In this document: one piece after another, positions 1-8,754 of the stretch | How the letters are laid out: each line of letters starts with the position of its first letter | How positions within the stretch are numbered: position 1 is the first letter of the stretch | Origin: JAPULR01 sp965238215 | GTDB lineage: Bacteria; Chloroflexota; Dehalococcoidia; Lucifugimonadales; GCA-2712585 | NCBI GenBank assembly: GCA_965238215.1 | Contig: OZ250180.1 | Location: forward strand, 1 to 64,000 | Reading direction: 5' to 3' | Length of the DNA: 64,000 nt | Program-made: the position numbers and the translations under genes | Notes under the pieces: model-generated | What the model saw: the letters and a program-made list of their open reading frames with translations, nothing else | What the model was told of the DNA's origin: nothing | Database searches by the model: none

Positions 1-1778
1 ACAAAATACTTGGTCGACGGGTCCAGCGTCGTTGTATTCGCGGGGCTAAAGGTATGCTCGCCCGTCGAAGTAGGGGATCCTGTCAGGTCTACCACCTTGG
101 TTCCGGGAACATCTTCGGCGCCGGTCGAGTTGTTTTCATGAATTGCAAACGTGAAAGTTCCTGACACATTGGATGCATCGAAATTGACCACAACGCCTGA
201 GAGCGTATAACCGTTTGGTTCGGCTCCCGTTGTAAATTGCTGGGCACGCCAGGCTGTCGAAGTGATGACAGCGCCTAGGAGGTCGTCGTCCTGGCCGAGG
301 TTGCTGACCAAGATGTCGGTTGCCTTTACCTTGTAGTAGAAGGCGTTTAGGCCGTAGCTTCCCGCATGGGGTTGGCTGTCCTTGCTGGCAAGCCAGACTC
401 TCACCACGTTGTCCCCGTCCTACAGGTTCACTGTGAAAGGAGAGGCCAGGGCGGAGGTGTCGGGCGTCGTGATGACTTCGCTTCCGTTCACCCTCACGTT
501 TACGTTGAACTGCTTGAATATCACGTTATGGAACCGGAGACTGGCGGTTTTGCCGAACTGCGTGACGATGCAGTCCTCATCGGTGATGTCGGCCGCAGTC
601 TGTGTGGTCGTGGACTGGCAATCGCTGTCTTTTGACAGCGGGACGCCGTCCCACTCCCAGTACGGCACAACATTGACCCGGAAGCAGTGCGTTGTCCCGC
701 TGTAAAATATGGCTAACACGTTTCTGCCTGCCGGGAAGGTCACATCCACAGAATCGCCGTCGCTTGGAAAATCAGCGGCACTGGCAACACTCGAAGCTGT
801 GAGCGTTCCGGCCCCGGTTCGAGCTATTTGGATAGAAAAACCGGCGCCCGCGTCCAGCGTTCCATCTACTGCCAGCGGAACGGTGGGGTCGAAGATGTTG
901 ATCGTGCAACCTGAAGCGATTGACGCGATGTCGGATTCGCTGCACGTGCCGGTTGTATCCAGCGTCTCGCCGTCCAGGGTGAGGTCCGCGCCGTCGACCT
1001 GCCGGGCGATAACGGGCTCAACCGGAGCCGCTCCGGTCGTGACGGTGACCGGGGCGGACTGGGGGCTGACCCTGAGGGCGTTGCGGGCCCTGAGGGCGTA
1101 GTAGCAGGTGGTCTCCGCCTCCACGGTGGTATCGTCGTAGCTGGTGCCGTCGTCGCCGGTGTCATCGATCAGCACGGCGAGGTTATCCTCGTCGTCGCCG
1201 CGCAGGATCTGGTAGCCGGTGATGGTGTCGTCGTTGGGGTCCGTTCAGTTCAGCAGGACGCTGAAATAGGTGGAGCCGTAGCCCACAATCGTGGGCTTGC
1301 CCGGCGGGTTGGTCGAGCGGCCCCGATTGGACCCGCCTTTTCCCTCTTGGGGCTGCGGCTGGGCCGGACCAGTGTTCGCTCTGCTCGACGTTGCCGTTCG
1401 TGTCGTGGTAGCGGGCGCGCACCCGCACCTTGTATGTGGCGCCGTCTTCCAGGCCGGTCACCGTGTGGGACGTACCTGGGGGGAAGGCGTTGCCCCCTTC
1501 TACGGTGGTGTCGTCCTTGTAGGAAGTCCACTTGCCGCTGGACTTCTTCCACGTGACCCGGTAGTCGTCGGGCGCGTCGCTGGGAGCGTCCCACGTGACG
1601 GCGAGCTCTCCCGGGTTGGGGCTGGTCAGCGTGAGGCCGGTGACGACCCTTTCGTTCGCTTGAGCCTCCGCGGGCAGACGGAGGAAGAGAGCAACGCAGC
1701 GGTGACGAGCAGTACCGCTGTTGCCACCCTGATGGCGGTCTGTCTAGGGGCATAACCAAGAAGTTCTCTGTTCAGCAT
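1..1778 (-). pseudogene. Decayed secreted surface protein with fibronectin type III domains (runs off the left edge)
   Basis: Read on the minus strand from ATG 1778, a hydrophobic signal segment (residues about 14-32) is followed by two fibronectin-III-like units (ending around 1365 and 1035) and beta-sandwich repeats; the last part, still open at position 1, resembles choice-of-anchor-type domains. Homology is carried across two frames. Lesions seen: a frameshift near 1675 just after the signal peptide, a frameshift near 1365, a TGA at 1245-1247 where the Fn3 pattern LLN-W-TDPNDD needs Trp, and a TAG at 420-422 with the same frame continuing as DGDNVVRVW. Each nonsense codon is one base from a sense codon. 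Such proteins are exported and probably cell-surface attached. It is divergent from the kinase gene. Decay is the simplest reading; sequencing error is the alternative. Confidence 0.7.
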
Positions 1779-1867
1779 CCGGCGCTGCCCTAGTTGCTCA
1801 TTTCCCACCCTTGGGCAACGGTCGATCGAAAGCAATTCTGCTAACGGCCAGGTCGACACCAAAGTCT

Positions 1868-2090
1868 ACAGCCATTGTGTGACAATGACGTGTAATACAA
1901 GCCCGCTACGGTGATAATTTGCGTGCAATTTCTTGTTGCCTGCTGGCACAATTCACCCGACAATAGCCGGTTGGGCTCTATTTCTCAGCCGGCCCGCGTC
2001 CGATAGTCGACTGTGGGTCGGCCGTCCAAAAGAGGGGAGAATATGGTGAACTCCGATGAGCATGGTCTGGAGATAGAGGCGCTGCGGGAG
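1868..2090 (+). repeat. Kinase leader, copy 1 of a 223-bp duplicated segment
   Basis: This stretch matches 33249-33470 almost without gaps. The match covers the upstream region, the ribosome binding site, the ATG and the first 16 codons of the hybrid kinase. A weaker match seems to continue leftwards to about 1800. A perfectly conserved 20-base core lies at 1956-1975. Copy 1 drives a full gene; copy 2 drives only a short reading frame. Confidence 0.8.
1951..1980 (+). promoter_or_regulatory. Candidate kinase promoter/operator core
   Basis: The 20-base core CCCGACAATAGCCGGTTGGG (1956-1975) is identical at 33337-33356. In the second copy it is flanked by TTGACC and GATATA with 17 bases between, a plausible -35/-10 pair; here the same places read TTCACC and GCTCTA, which is weaker. 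Conservation in a diverged duplicate suggests function, but the promoter assignment is inferred. Confidence 0.35.
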
Positions 2091-4409
2091 CGGCTGAGCG
2101 AGGCGAGCTTGCGCATCAACGAGAGCCTCGATCTCGACATGGTGTTGCAGGAGGAGGTGGACAGCGCCCGGGCGTTGACGGACTCGCCCTACGGGGTGAT
2201 CACCACCCTGGACGATTCAGGGCTGCCGAAAGATTTCGTGACCTCCGGGATGACGCCGGAGGACCATCGGGCGTTGGAGAACTACTTGCCGGACGGCCTG
2301 CTGGTGTACAAATACCTCAGCGGCCTACGGGAGCCGCTCCGAATCCGTAATTACCGAGGCTACATCGGGTCGCTGGGCCTCTCCGACTTCCTACCCTTTT
2401 CGGTCAGCTCCTTCCTGACGGCGCCGATCCGCCATGCGGGAAGAGTGGAGGGGAACATCTACCTGGCCAAGCAGGAATCCGGCGACGAGTTCACCCAGGA
2501 AGACGAGGAGACCCTCGTGATGTTCGCCTCCCAGGCGGCGCTGGTCATCGCCAACGCCAGCCGGCACCGGAGTGAGCAACAGGCCAGGGCGAATCTCGAA
2601 ACCCTGATCGAGACATCCCCTGTGGGCGTCGCGGTTTTCGATGCCAGGACGGGAGCGCCGATCTCTTTCAACCGGGAGGCTGCGAGAATAGTTGGCGCCT
2701 TGCAAATCCCGGGCCGACCGCCGGAGCAACTCCTTGAAGTTCTGACCTTCCGGCGGGCCGACGGGAGAGAGATCTCGTTGGATGAGTTCCCGATGGCGCA
2801 GGCGCTGAACACCGGCGAGACGGTGCGGACCGAGGAGATCGTCATCCAGGCGCCTGACGGCAGGTCTGTCACGACGCTGATCAACGCCACTCCCATCTAC
2901 TCTGGGGAGGGGGGCGAGTTGGAATCGGTGGTCGTGACCATACAGGACATGACGTCGCTTGAGGAGATGGAGCGGCTTAGGGCCGAGTTGCTCGGCGTGG
3001 TTAGCCACGAGCTGCACACTCCACTGGCCGCCATCAGGGGATCCGCGACTACCATGCTGGACGACGAGTCGGCCCTGGACCCCGCCGAGATGCGTCAGTT
3101 CCACCGGATCATCGTCGAGCAGGCCGACCGTATGCGCGCGCTGATCAGCGACCTGCTCGACGTGGCGCGCATCGAGACGGGCACACTGTCGATCTCCCCT
3201 GGAACTGCGGAGGTGACCGTCCTGGTGGACGAGGCGAGGAACACATTTCTGAATGCAGGCGGCAAGAAGAACGTCCGCATCGAGCTTCTGCCGGACCTGC
3301 CGCTCGTGATGGCGGATAGGCGGCGCATCGTGCAGGTGCTGAGTAACCTGCTGACCAACGCCGCGAGGCACTCGCCCGAGTCATCCGTCATATGGGTATG
3401 CGCCGACCGGCAGGGCGTCCACGTTTCGGTATCTGTGGCCGACGAGGGCAGGGGCATCCCAGCCGACCGGCTGCCGCACTTATTCCGGAAGTTCGCCCGG
3501 TTCGACGCCGAGGACCAGGGAGGCGACACCGGCCTTGGCCTGGCGGTCTGCAAGGGAATAGTGGAGGCTCACGGAGGACGCATCTGGGCCGAGAGCGAAG
3601 GGGTGGGGCTGGGCGCGCGGTTCACCTTCACACTTCCGGCGGCCGGGGAGGTCGCGACTGTTGGCCCAAGAGAAATCCCCAGTCGCCACCACCGCGCTTC
3701 GCGACCGGGCAGAGATCGACCTCGCATTCTGGTGGTGGACGACGACCCTCAGACGCTCAGGTACGTGCGGGACGCTCTCACCAAGGCGGGCTACTCGCCG
3801 ACGGTGACCGCCGAGCCGGATGAGGTTGCCCGCCTGATGGAGGAAGAAAGGCCTCAGCTGGTCTTACTGGACCTGATGCTGCCGAAGGCTGATGGGATCC
3901 TGCTCATGAAGTCTATCCGGGATATTACCAACGTGCCGGTCATCTTCCTCTCCGCCTATGGTCAGGACGAGGTCATCGCCAGGGTATTCGACATGGGAGC
4001 GGCCGACTACGTCGTCAAGCCTTTCTCGCCGACTGAGCTTGCGGCGAGAATCCGTGCCGCCCTGTGCAGGCAGGCCGGGCCAATCCACGACGGGCTTGCC
4101 GAGCCCTATCTCATCGGCGACCTGACCATCGACTACGCTCAGCGCAGGGTGATTGTTGCCGGTAGCCCGGTCGACCTGACAGACATCGAGTATCGGATGC
4201 TGGCTGAGCTTTCGGCCAACGCCGGCCGGATCTTAACCCATGAACAGCTGCTTCGACGGGTGTGGGGCCAGGATAATTCAAGAGGCTCGGGCCCGGTGCG
4301 GGCCATCGTGAGGAGGCTGCGCCGCGAGCTTGGCGACGACTCGGACGACCCCACCTACATCTTTAATAGGCGGCGCGTCGGCTATTGGATGGATAAGGGG
4401 GAGGGGTAG
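2043..4409 (+). CDS. Hybrid sensor histidine kinase with GAF, PAS, receiver and winged-helix DNA-binding domains
   Basis: This is a complete two-component pathway in one 788-residue polypeptide. Order: a short coiled N-terminus, GAF (about 15-180), PAS (190-305), HisKA with phospho-acceptor His322 in SHELHTPLA, HATPase (N-box NLLTNAARHSP, G1 DEGRGIP, G2 GLGLAV), receiver (VVDDDP, phospho-Asp610 in LLDLMLP, Lys in VVKPFSP), and an OmpR/PhoB-type winged helix (about 690-785). No membrane segment is visible, so it should sense an intracellular or diffusible signal through GAF/PAS. I chose ATG 2043 over GTG 2013 because AGGGGAG sits just upstream and the same site and start recur at 33424. Joining the kinase to its DNA-binding output could allow autoregulation. 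It may control the divergent surface-protein gene; that is inference. Confidence 0.9.
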   Translation: MVNSDEHGLEIEALRERLSEASLRINESLDLDMVLQEEVDSARALTDSPYGVITTLDDSGLPKDFVTSGMTPEDHRALENYLPDGLLVYKYLSGLREPLRIRNYRGYIGSLGLSDFLPFSVSSFLTAPIRHAGRVEGNIYLAKQESGDEFTQEDEETLVMFASQAALVIANASRHRSEQQARANLETLIETSPVGVAVFDARTGAPISFNREAARIVGALQIPGRPPEQLLEVLTFRRADGREISLDEFPMAQALNTGETVRTEEIVIQAPDGRSVTTLINATPIYSGEGGELESVVVTIQDMTSLEEMERLRAELLGVVSHELHTPLAAIRGSATTMLDDESALDPAEMRQFHRIIVEQADRMRALISDLLDVARIETGTLSISPGTAEVTVLVDEARNTFLNAGGKKNVRIELLPDLPLVMADRRRIVQVLSNLLTNAARHSPESSVIWVCADRQGVHVSVSVADEGRGIPADRLPHLFRKFARFDAEDQGGDTGLGLAVCKGIVEAHGGRIWAESEGVGLGARFTFTLPAAGEVATVGPREIPSRHHRASRPGRDRPRILVVDDDPQTLRYVRDALTKAGYSPTVTAEPDEVARLMEEERPQLVLLDLMLPKADGILLMKSIRDITNVPVIFLSAYGQDEVIARVFDMGAADYVVKPFSPTELAARIRAALCRQAGPIHDGLAEPYLIGDLTIDYAQRRVIVAGSPVDLTDIEYRMLAELSANAGRILTHEQLLRRVWGQDNSRGSGPVRAIVRRLRRELGDDSDDPTYIFNRRRVGYWMDKGEG

Positions 4410-4562
4410 GAGCTGGAAGAGCCGTGAGCGCAAGGGTCGGACGTGATGGCGGGGTGAATCCAGGGTTTCCGCAGTCGATGTATGGTCGACGAGTGTCGGT
4501 GCGAATGATTTGGACGCTCAGCGGACGGCTAGACAAAGGGAGCCCTTTATCAGGGGAAAGAC

Positions 4563-5377
4563 ATGCCAATGCCTGAATCGACACTATTTCAGTGGAGCCA
4601 TCATCGATCCGGAGAGGCCTCCAAATAGGTTCACGTTTCCATCCGAGAAGCCCTGGCCGCCTCCAGTTGGTCTCCTGAGGTCAAGGACGAGGTCTTCCTC
4701 CAGGGCTCGTACAAGAACGATACGAACTTTCGACGGGACAGCGACGTTGATGTGATCGTCCGGTCGGCCCACAAGCTCAAACCTAGCGTAGCTGCCCTCA
4801 GCGGAGAACAGCTGCAAGAGAACGCTTCACACGAGGTTGCCTACAGACATTGGCAGTCATTTCGGCACCACGCGCTGAGGGCGATGAGAGACCGGTATGG
4901 GGATGCCGCGGCCAGCGGTCACAAGACCTTAAAGCTGGCGAAAGGCGAAGTGCGGGCGGACGCCGACCTCATGATCACACTGAGCTACAAGGAGGGCATA
5001 GCCTTCTATCTCCCCGACGAGAGGCGTTGGGTAGTGAGTTATCCGTAACTGCACCATCAGCGGGGATTGAAGAAGAAGAGGCCACCAGCAGCCGGTTCAA
5101 GAGGACCATACGTATGTTCAGGGCGGCCCGAAACCGTCTGGTTGACTATGGAGTGCTCACCAAAGATGACGCCCTCTCCTACTTCATAGAGTGTCTGCTC
5201 TACAACGTTCCTAACCAGCTGTTCAAACCTAAGCTGGCGCCGATCTATACCGGCATTTTGGATTGGCTGAAGACAGTGAAGCTCAAGGAATTCCCAAGGG
5301 AACTCGCAATTCGGGGCAAACTAGCCCACACTTTCATGCTTGGAGCCATGCAAGAGTCGAATTCTACTTTGCAGTAA
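4563..5377 (+). pseudogene. Broken CD-NTase-like nucleotidyltransferase, C-terminus replaced by a dispersed repeat
   Basis: From ATG 4563 the frame begins MPMPESTLFQWS, as in bacterial nucleotidyltransferases of the cGAS/DncV-like superfamily, and carries the active-site signature QGSYKNDTN...DSDVDVIV (G-S plus paired Asp). The C-terminal helical part is recognisable as FKRTIRMFRAARN...SYFIECLLYNVPN. Lesions: TAG at 4626-4628, TAA at 5046-5048, and a frameshift in the GAAGAAGAAGAGG tract near 5075. The homologous sequence stops near 5300, where a dispersed repeat starts and supplies the last residues. Some relatives make cyclic oligonucleotides in anti-phage CBASS systems, but no effector or accessory gene lies nearby and the family contains other functions. 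It is almost certainly inactive if the sequence is correct. Confidence 0.75.
5304..5366 (+). repeat. Dispersed repeat type 1, copy A
   Basis: It shares with 14392-14455 the string TCGCAATTCGGG, then CAAACTAGCCCA, ACTTTCA, and the family core CCATGCA-GA-TCGAA. The copy begins where similarity of the nucleotidyltransferase to its family ends, so it marks the gene's 3' breakpoint. Confidence 0.65.
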
Positions 5378-5397
5378 GACCCGGGCGAAGCTGTTCC

Positions 5398-5505
5398 TCA
5401 TTCGGGCTTTTATGAAGGTTGGCAGTCAAATTCCGGTCTACCAGCTGCCCTTCTCGTTCAGAACCCGCCTAGAGGGCATTGGCACTCGCACTTGGCAGAT
5501 CTCCA
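5398..5505 (+). repeat. Dispersed repeat type 2, copy 1
   Basis: This segment resembles 8205-8335. Shared pieces, in the same order, are TTTATGA, CAGTCAAATT, TCCACCAG or TCTACCAG, GAACCCGCCTAGAG, and CATTGG with CACTC. It follows repeat copy A directly, so the two types may be parts of one longer decayed element. The rest of 5378-5700 shows no gene. Confidence 0.55.
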
Positions 5506-5700
5506 CTCTCGCCCATTGCGGCCTTTTTCCCGTCCAACTCCCCGGGGCGGCCTCATCTCGCAGTGGTTCCCAAGAAATAATGGGTAATATTGTTGATCCT
5601 GAGGGTGTTTCGCGTAGTTTACGCAATAAATCTGGGCAACTAGGACTGAAGAGAGTTTGAGCTCCCCACAGGTGTCTCGGGGGGCACAGGGAACACTTCT

Positions 5701-6834
5701 TTAGTCTGCGTCAGCGAATCGCGTCATCACTTGAGTGGCGAAGGTTTCCAAGTTCTTCAGCGTTTTGCCCAATGGAACGCCCATGTGGGAGAAGTCGATG
5801 AGCAGATGGTCCAAGTTGCATACTTCCTGCAACTCGTGGATCTTCTCCACTACGTTCTCAGGGGAGCCTACAAGGAGAGTTCGCGGCTCCAGGAAATCCC
5901 AGTCTAGCTTCACGCTGGGGTCCAAGACCTCGTCTGGATTTGTGAACACCTGCCTGCCACGAAACGGGTCGTTGAAGACAAAGGAGGACATGATTCCCAC
6001 TTCCGCGTCCCTGCGTGCCTCCTCCATTGAAGAGGCGACATAGGTAGAGCGCATGACTGCCTGGTCTTCTCCCACAGCAAACGGTCTTCCCTCAAGCTCG
6101 GACCTGATCTTGGCGTATAGTTCCATTCGCTTTCTGACCCTGAGAGCCGGAGGCTGCCAGTAGCACGCCTTCAACCTGAGTTCCGCTGCGGTTGTTACCG
6201 AACGGTCGGTCGAGACGGTCATCCACAACGGAGGGTGCGGCTTCTGGTAGGGCCTGGGCGTCACCCGCAGTTTCGTGACTCTCTCCCCGTCCTGCCAGGC
6301 GGGATTCGGAGGATAGAGGGGATGGGAAAAGACGGTGTTTTCGGCAGGGAAATGGTAGTTGGTTCCATGGTATGAGAAGTACTCGTTGGCCCAGATCTCC
6401 CGAACTATCTCCACCGTCTCTCTGAACAGCTCCCTATTCTCTCTGTCCTTTCGCGGGTCCGCGTTGGGATGAAACTGGGGACCCTCGTACGGCCATATTC
6501 CTCTGCCGAATCCAACCTCCACGCGTCCCCCGGTCATGTTGTCCAGAATCGCAATGTCCTCCGCAAGCCGTATCGGATGCCACCACGGGGCTATGTTGGC
6601 CATCTGACCAATACGAATTCTGGAAGTCCGAGCGGCCAGGTCCGCACCAAGCAGGATTGGATTTGGTATGTCCCCCACCGCATAGGGACCGAAGTGGTGC
6701 TCCCCAAGCCACATGGCCTCGAAGCCAAGCTCCTCGGCCAGGATGGTCTGCTGTCTGAGGTTGTCCAGCAGGCCAACGGCGCCGGTGGCTTCTCCGGCAG
6801 AGGCTGCAACCGTCGTGAAGGCGTCAAATCTCAT
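5701..6834 (-). CDS. Luciferase-like (LLM class) flavin-dependent monooxygenase
   Basis: This 377-residue protein is a TIM-barrel oxidoreductase of the bacterial luciferase family, using reduced flavin (FMNH2 or F420) to oxidise an organic substrate in the cytoplasm. Visible family features are the opening strand MRFDAF, the motif EELGFEAMWLGEHHF, the segment ILDNMTGGRVEVGFGRG, the Pro-rich PYQKPHPPLWM strand, and a C-terminal SPENVVEKI helix. I placed the start at ATG 6834, which has GGGAGG 8 bases upstream and gives the usual N-terminus; an in-frame start at 6948 would add 38 atypical residues. It is divergent from the phosphotriesterase-like gene with about 180 bases between. The substrate cannot be told. 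Expansion of this family is known in SAR202 bacteria. Confidence 0.88.
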   Translation of the reverse strand: MRFDAFTTVAASAGEATGAVGLLDNLRQQTILAEELGFEAMWLGEHHFGPYAVGDIPNPILLGADLAARTSRIRIGQMANIAPWWHPIRLAEDIAILDNMTGGRVEVGFGRGIWPYEGPQFHPNADPRKDRENRELFRETVEIVREIWANEYFSYHGTNYHFPAENTVFSHPLYPPNPAWQDGERVTKLRVTPRPYQKPHPPLWMTVSTDRSVTTAAELRLKACYWQPPALRVRKRMELYAKIRSELEGRPFAVGEDQAVMRSTYVASSMEEARRDAEVGIMSSFVFNDPFRGRQVFTNPDEVLDPSVKLDWDFLEPRTLLVGSPENVVEKIHELQEVCNLDHLLIDFSHMGVPLGKTLKNLETFATQVMTRFADAD

Positions 6835-7013
6835 TCTTGTAACCTCCCGCTCCGACAGGACAACTGCGACTTTCGGTCTAACTAAATGACCGACACTCTT
6901 ATTAGCTTCCCGCACGGCGAGAATCCACCGCCGGATGTCAACAATCACAGTTTTATGGGGATTGTCTGGGTCATGTTAGACTTGCAAGCCACCCTACTGC
7001 AAGGATCTACCCC

Positions 7014-8066
7014 ATGTCACCAAGAGAGAACCGGGGCCTCATCCAGACTGTGCTGGGCGCCATCTCACCATCTGATCTTGGGCCCACCACGACGCATGAG
7101 CACCTCTACATCGACTTCTCTTTCATGTTGCGTCCCGCCCAGGAATCCCCATCTGAGAAACTAACGAATGCTCCCGTAGCGTTGGAGAACCTGGGGTGGA
7201 TACGACGTAACTACTACAGCAACCGCTCCAATCTGCAGTTGATGGACCTGGATACTATCATCAGAGAAGTTTGGATGTACAGAAACGCCGGCGGCGGCGC
7301 GATCGTAGATGCGACCACGATAGGCATCGGACGCAACCCTGATGCTCTGGCTCGAATCGCCCGGGAGACGGGAGTACACATCATCATGGGAGCGGGTTAC
7401 TATGTGGGCGCGGTTCATCCTGAGGATATGGATGAGCGGAGCGTGGACGACCTGGCACTTCAGATTACTTCCGAGATTACGGAAGGCGTTGGTGGCAGCG
7501 GCATCAAGGCAGGTATTATCGGCGAGGTGGGCTGCACCTGGCCTCTAACCACAAATGAGCGAAAGTCTATTGAGGCGTCAGCAATTGCTCAGCGGGAAAC
7601 AGGTGCGGCGATGCTGATCCATCCGGGGAGGCACCCGGACGCACCCGCCGAAATATTGGAACTGCTTGATAACGGCGGTGCAGACATATCGCGGGTGATA
7701 ATGGGACATCTGGACCGCACCGTGTTTGAGTCCGAAGCGGTACGGAGAATCGCCGAGTCAGGCTGTTACCTCGAATGGGACCTGTTCGGCAATGAGGGGT
7801 CGCACTATCCCTTGTCCGAAATCGACATGCCCAGCGACGCCCAGAGGCTGGACTTCATACGGCGCATCGTCCGGGACGGCTATACCAACAAAGTCGTGAT
7901 TGGGCAGGATATCTGCACAAAGCACAGGCTGGTGAAATATGGCGGTCACGGCTACGGCCACATCCTTGAGAACATCGTTCCCAAGATGCGGCGCAGGGGG
8001 TTTTCCGAAGATGTGATTCGGGCAATTATGGTGGACAACCCAGCCAGGATTCTCGCTCTTGTGTGA
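7014..8066 (+). CDS. Phosphotriesterase-family metal-dependent hydrolase
   Basis: The protein has 350 residues and is an amidohydrolase-fold enzyme of the phosphotriesterase/lactonase group. Expected metal ligands are all visible: His28 and His30 in THEHL, His203 in LIHPGRH, His232 in MGHLDRT and Asp299 in IGQD. The bridging ligand position appears to be Glu171 (IIGEVG) instead of the carboxylated lysine of true phosphotriesterases, as in the E. coli homologue PHP. Activity on lactones or esters is as likely as on phosphotriesters. ATG 7014 follows AAGGATCT. It is divergent from the flavin monooxygenase, and the pair could act on the same xenobiotic or natural compound; that link is inferred from position only. 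Confidence 0.87.
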   Translation: MSPRENRGLIQTVLGAISPSDLGPTTTHEHLYIDFSFMLRPAQESPSEKLTNAPVALENLGWIRRNYYSNRSNLQLMDLDTIIREVWMYRNAGGGAIVDATTIGIGRNPDALARIARETGVHIIMGAGYYVGAVHPEDMDERSVDDLALQITSEITEGVGGSGIKAGIIGEVGCTWPLTTNERKSIEASAIAQRETGAAMLIHPGRHPDAPAEILELLDNGGADISRVIMGHLDRTVFESEAVRRIAESGCYLEWDLFGNEGSHYPLSEIDMPSDAQRLDFIRRIVRDGYTNKVVIGQDICTKHRLVKYGGHGYGHILENIVPKMRRRGFSEDVIRAIMVDNPARILALV

Positions 8067-8162
8067 TCGTCCCCGGTAGCGTCAACTGGGATTCCGGCAG
8101 ACTCCCAACTGTAGCAACGTCTCAAAGAAGGTACTGTTTGTCGTCTAAATTCGCCCACCCTC

Positions 8163-8190
8163 TCCCGCCTAGAGTCATTCAGTACTCGAA
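8163..8190 (+). repeat. Dispersed repeat type 1, copy F (short)
   Basis: The segment CCGCCTAGAGTCATTCAG followed by TACTCGAAC matches the core of the type 1 family, closest to 48230-48252. It lies in the 300-bp gap after the phosphotriesterase-like gene. Confidence 0.5.
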
Positions 8191-8204
8191 CTTTGCTTTC
8201 TAAG

Positions 8205-8335
8205 CAAACCTCAGAAGTGCTGACTCCTTTATGAGGCCTTACTCTGGTGGTCGACAGTCAAATTGCGTCCACCAGCCGCCTATCCCGATCCGAACCCGCC
8301 TAGAGAACATTGGACACTCACTTTGCCCTGTCTTA
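8205..8335 (+). repeat. Dispersed repeat type 2, copy 2
   Basis: Partner of 5398-5505, with the shared elements CAGTCAAATT, CCACCAGCCGCC, GAACCCGCCTAGAG and CATTGGACACTCAC. As at copy 1 a type 1 element lies close by, which supports a composite element. Nothing else is seen in 8067-8366. Confidence 0.55.
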
Positions 8336-8366
8336 ATCCTGCCCAAATGAATGGGTCCAGCTCAGT

Positions 8367-8687
8367 CTAACCCAATACTACGGCGTTGAGAATTACGGGC
8401 TGGTCATCGACAGGTATGCCGCGGTGACCTTTGCCGGTCAGGTCTTCCTCCAGAACCATATCTCCAGGTCCAAGCTGCCGCACGGCGCCATCCTCCACTT
8501 CAACCTTAACATTTCCGGTTCGAACTATAAGGATTTGGCGCACAGGCGCATTGTGCCACGGGGACGGCAGGTCCGACGCAGCGGAACGCACGACCATCTC
8601 AGTGGCGGGAAACCGCATGTCCTTGGGTTCCACATCCTCTAGATGAGTAATACCATCTGCTCCAGTGTACAATCTGATCATTTGCAT
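8367..8687 (-). CDS. Small cupin-domain protein
   Basis: A 106-residue single-domain cupin: a beta-rich core with ILIVRTGNVKVEVEDG, LGPGDMVLEED and a following HRGIPVDDQPV strand that match the two cupin motifs in simplified form. Cupins of this size are often isomerases, binding proteins or regulators; the reaction cannot be predicted. It is the last gene of the minus-strand catabolic series, 67 bases after the gamma-glutamyltransferase-like gene. ATG 8687 has AGGGAG about 10 bases upstream; a second ATG follows two codons later. Confidence 0.75.
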   Translation of the reverse strand: MQMIRLYTGADGITHLEDVEPKDMRFPATEMVVRSAASDLPSPWHNAPVRQILIVRTGNVKVEVEDGAVRQLGPGDMVLEEDLTGKGHRGIPVDDQPVILNAVVLG

Positions 8688-8754
8688 ATCTTGAAAGCTC
8701 CCTTATCTCCCACTAGCTGCAGGAGCATTGGATACGGGTTAGCGAAGCACAAGG

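Noticed and set aside
4510..4755. 81-codon ORF ahead of the nucleotidyltransferase
   Set aside because: It is out of frame with the recognisable nucleotidyltransferase sequence that occupies the same bases.
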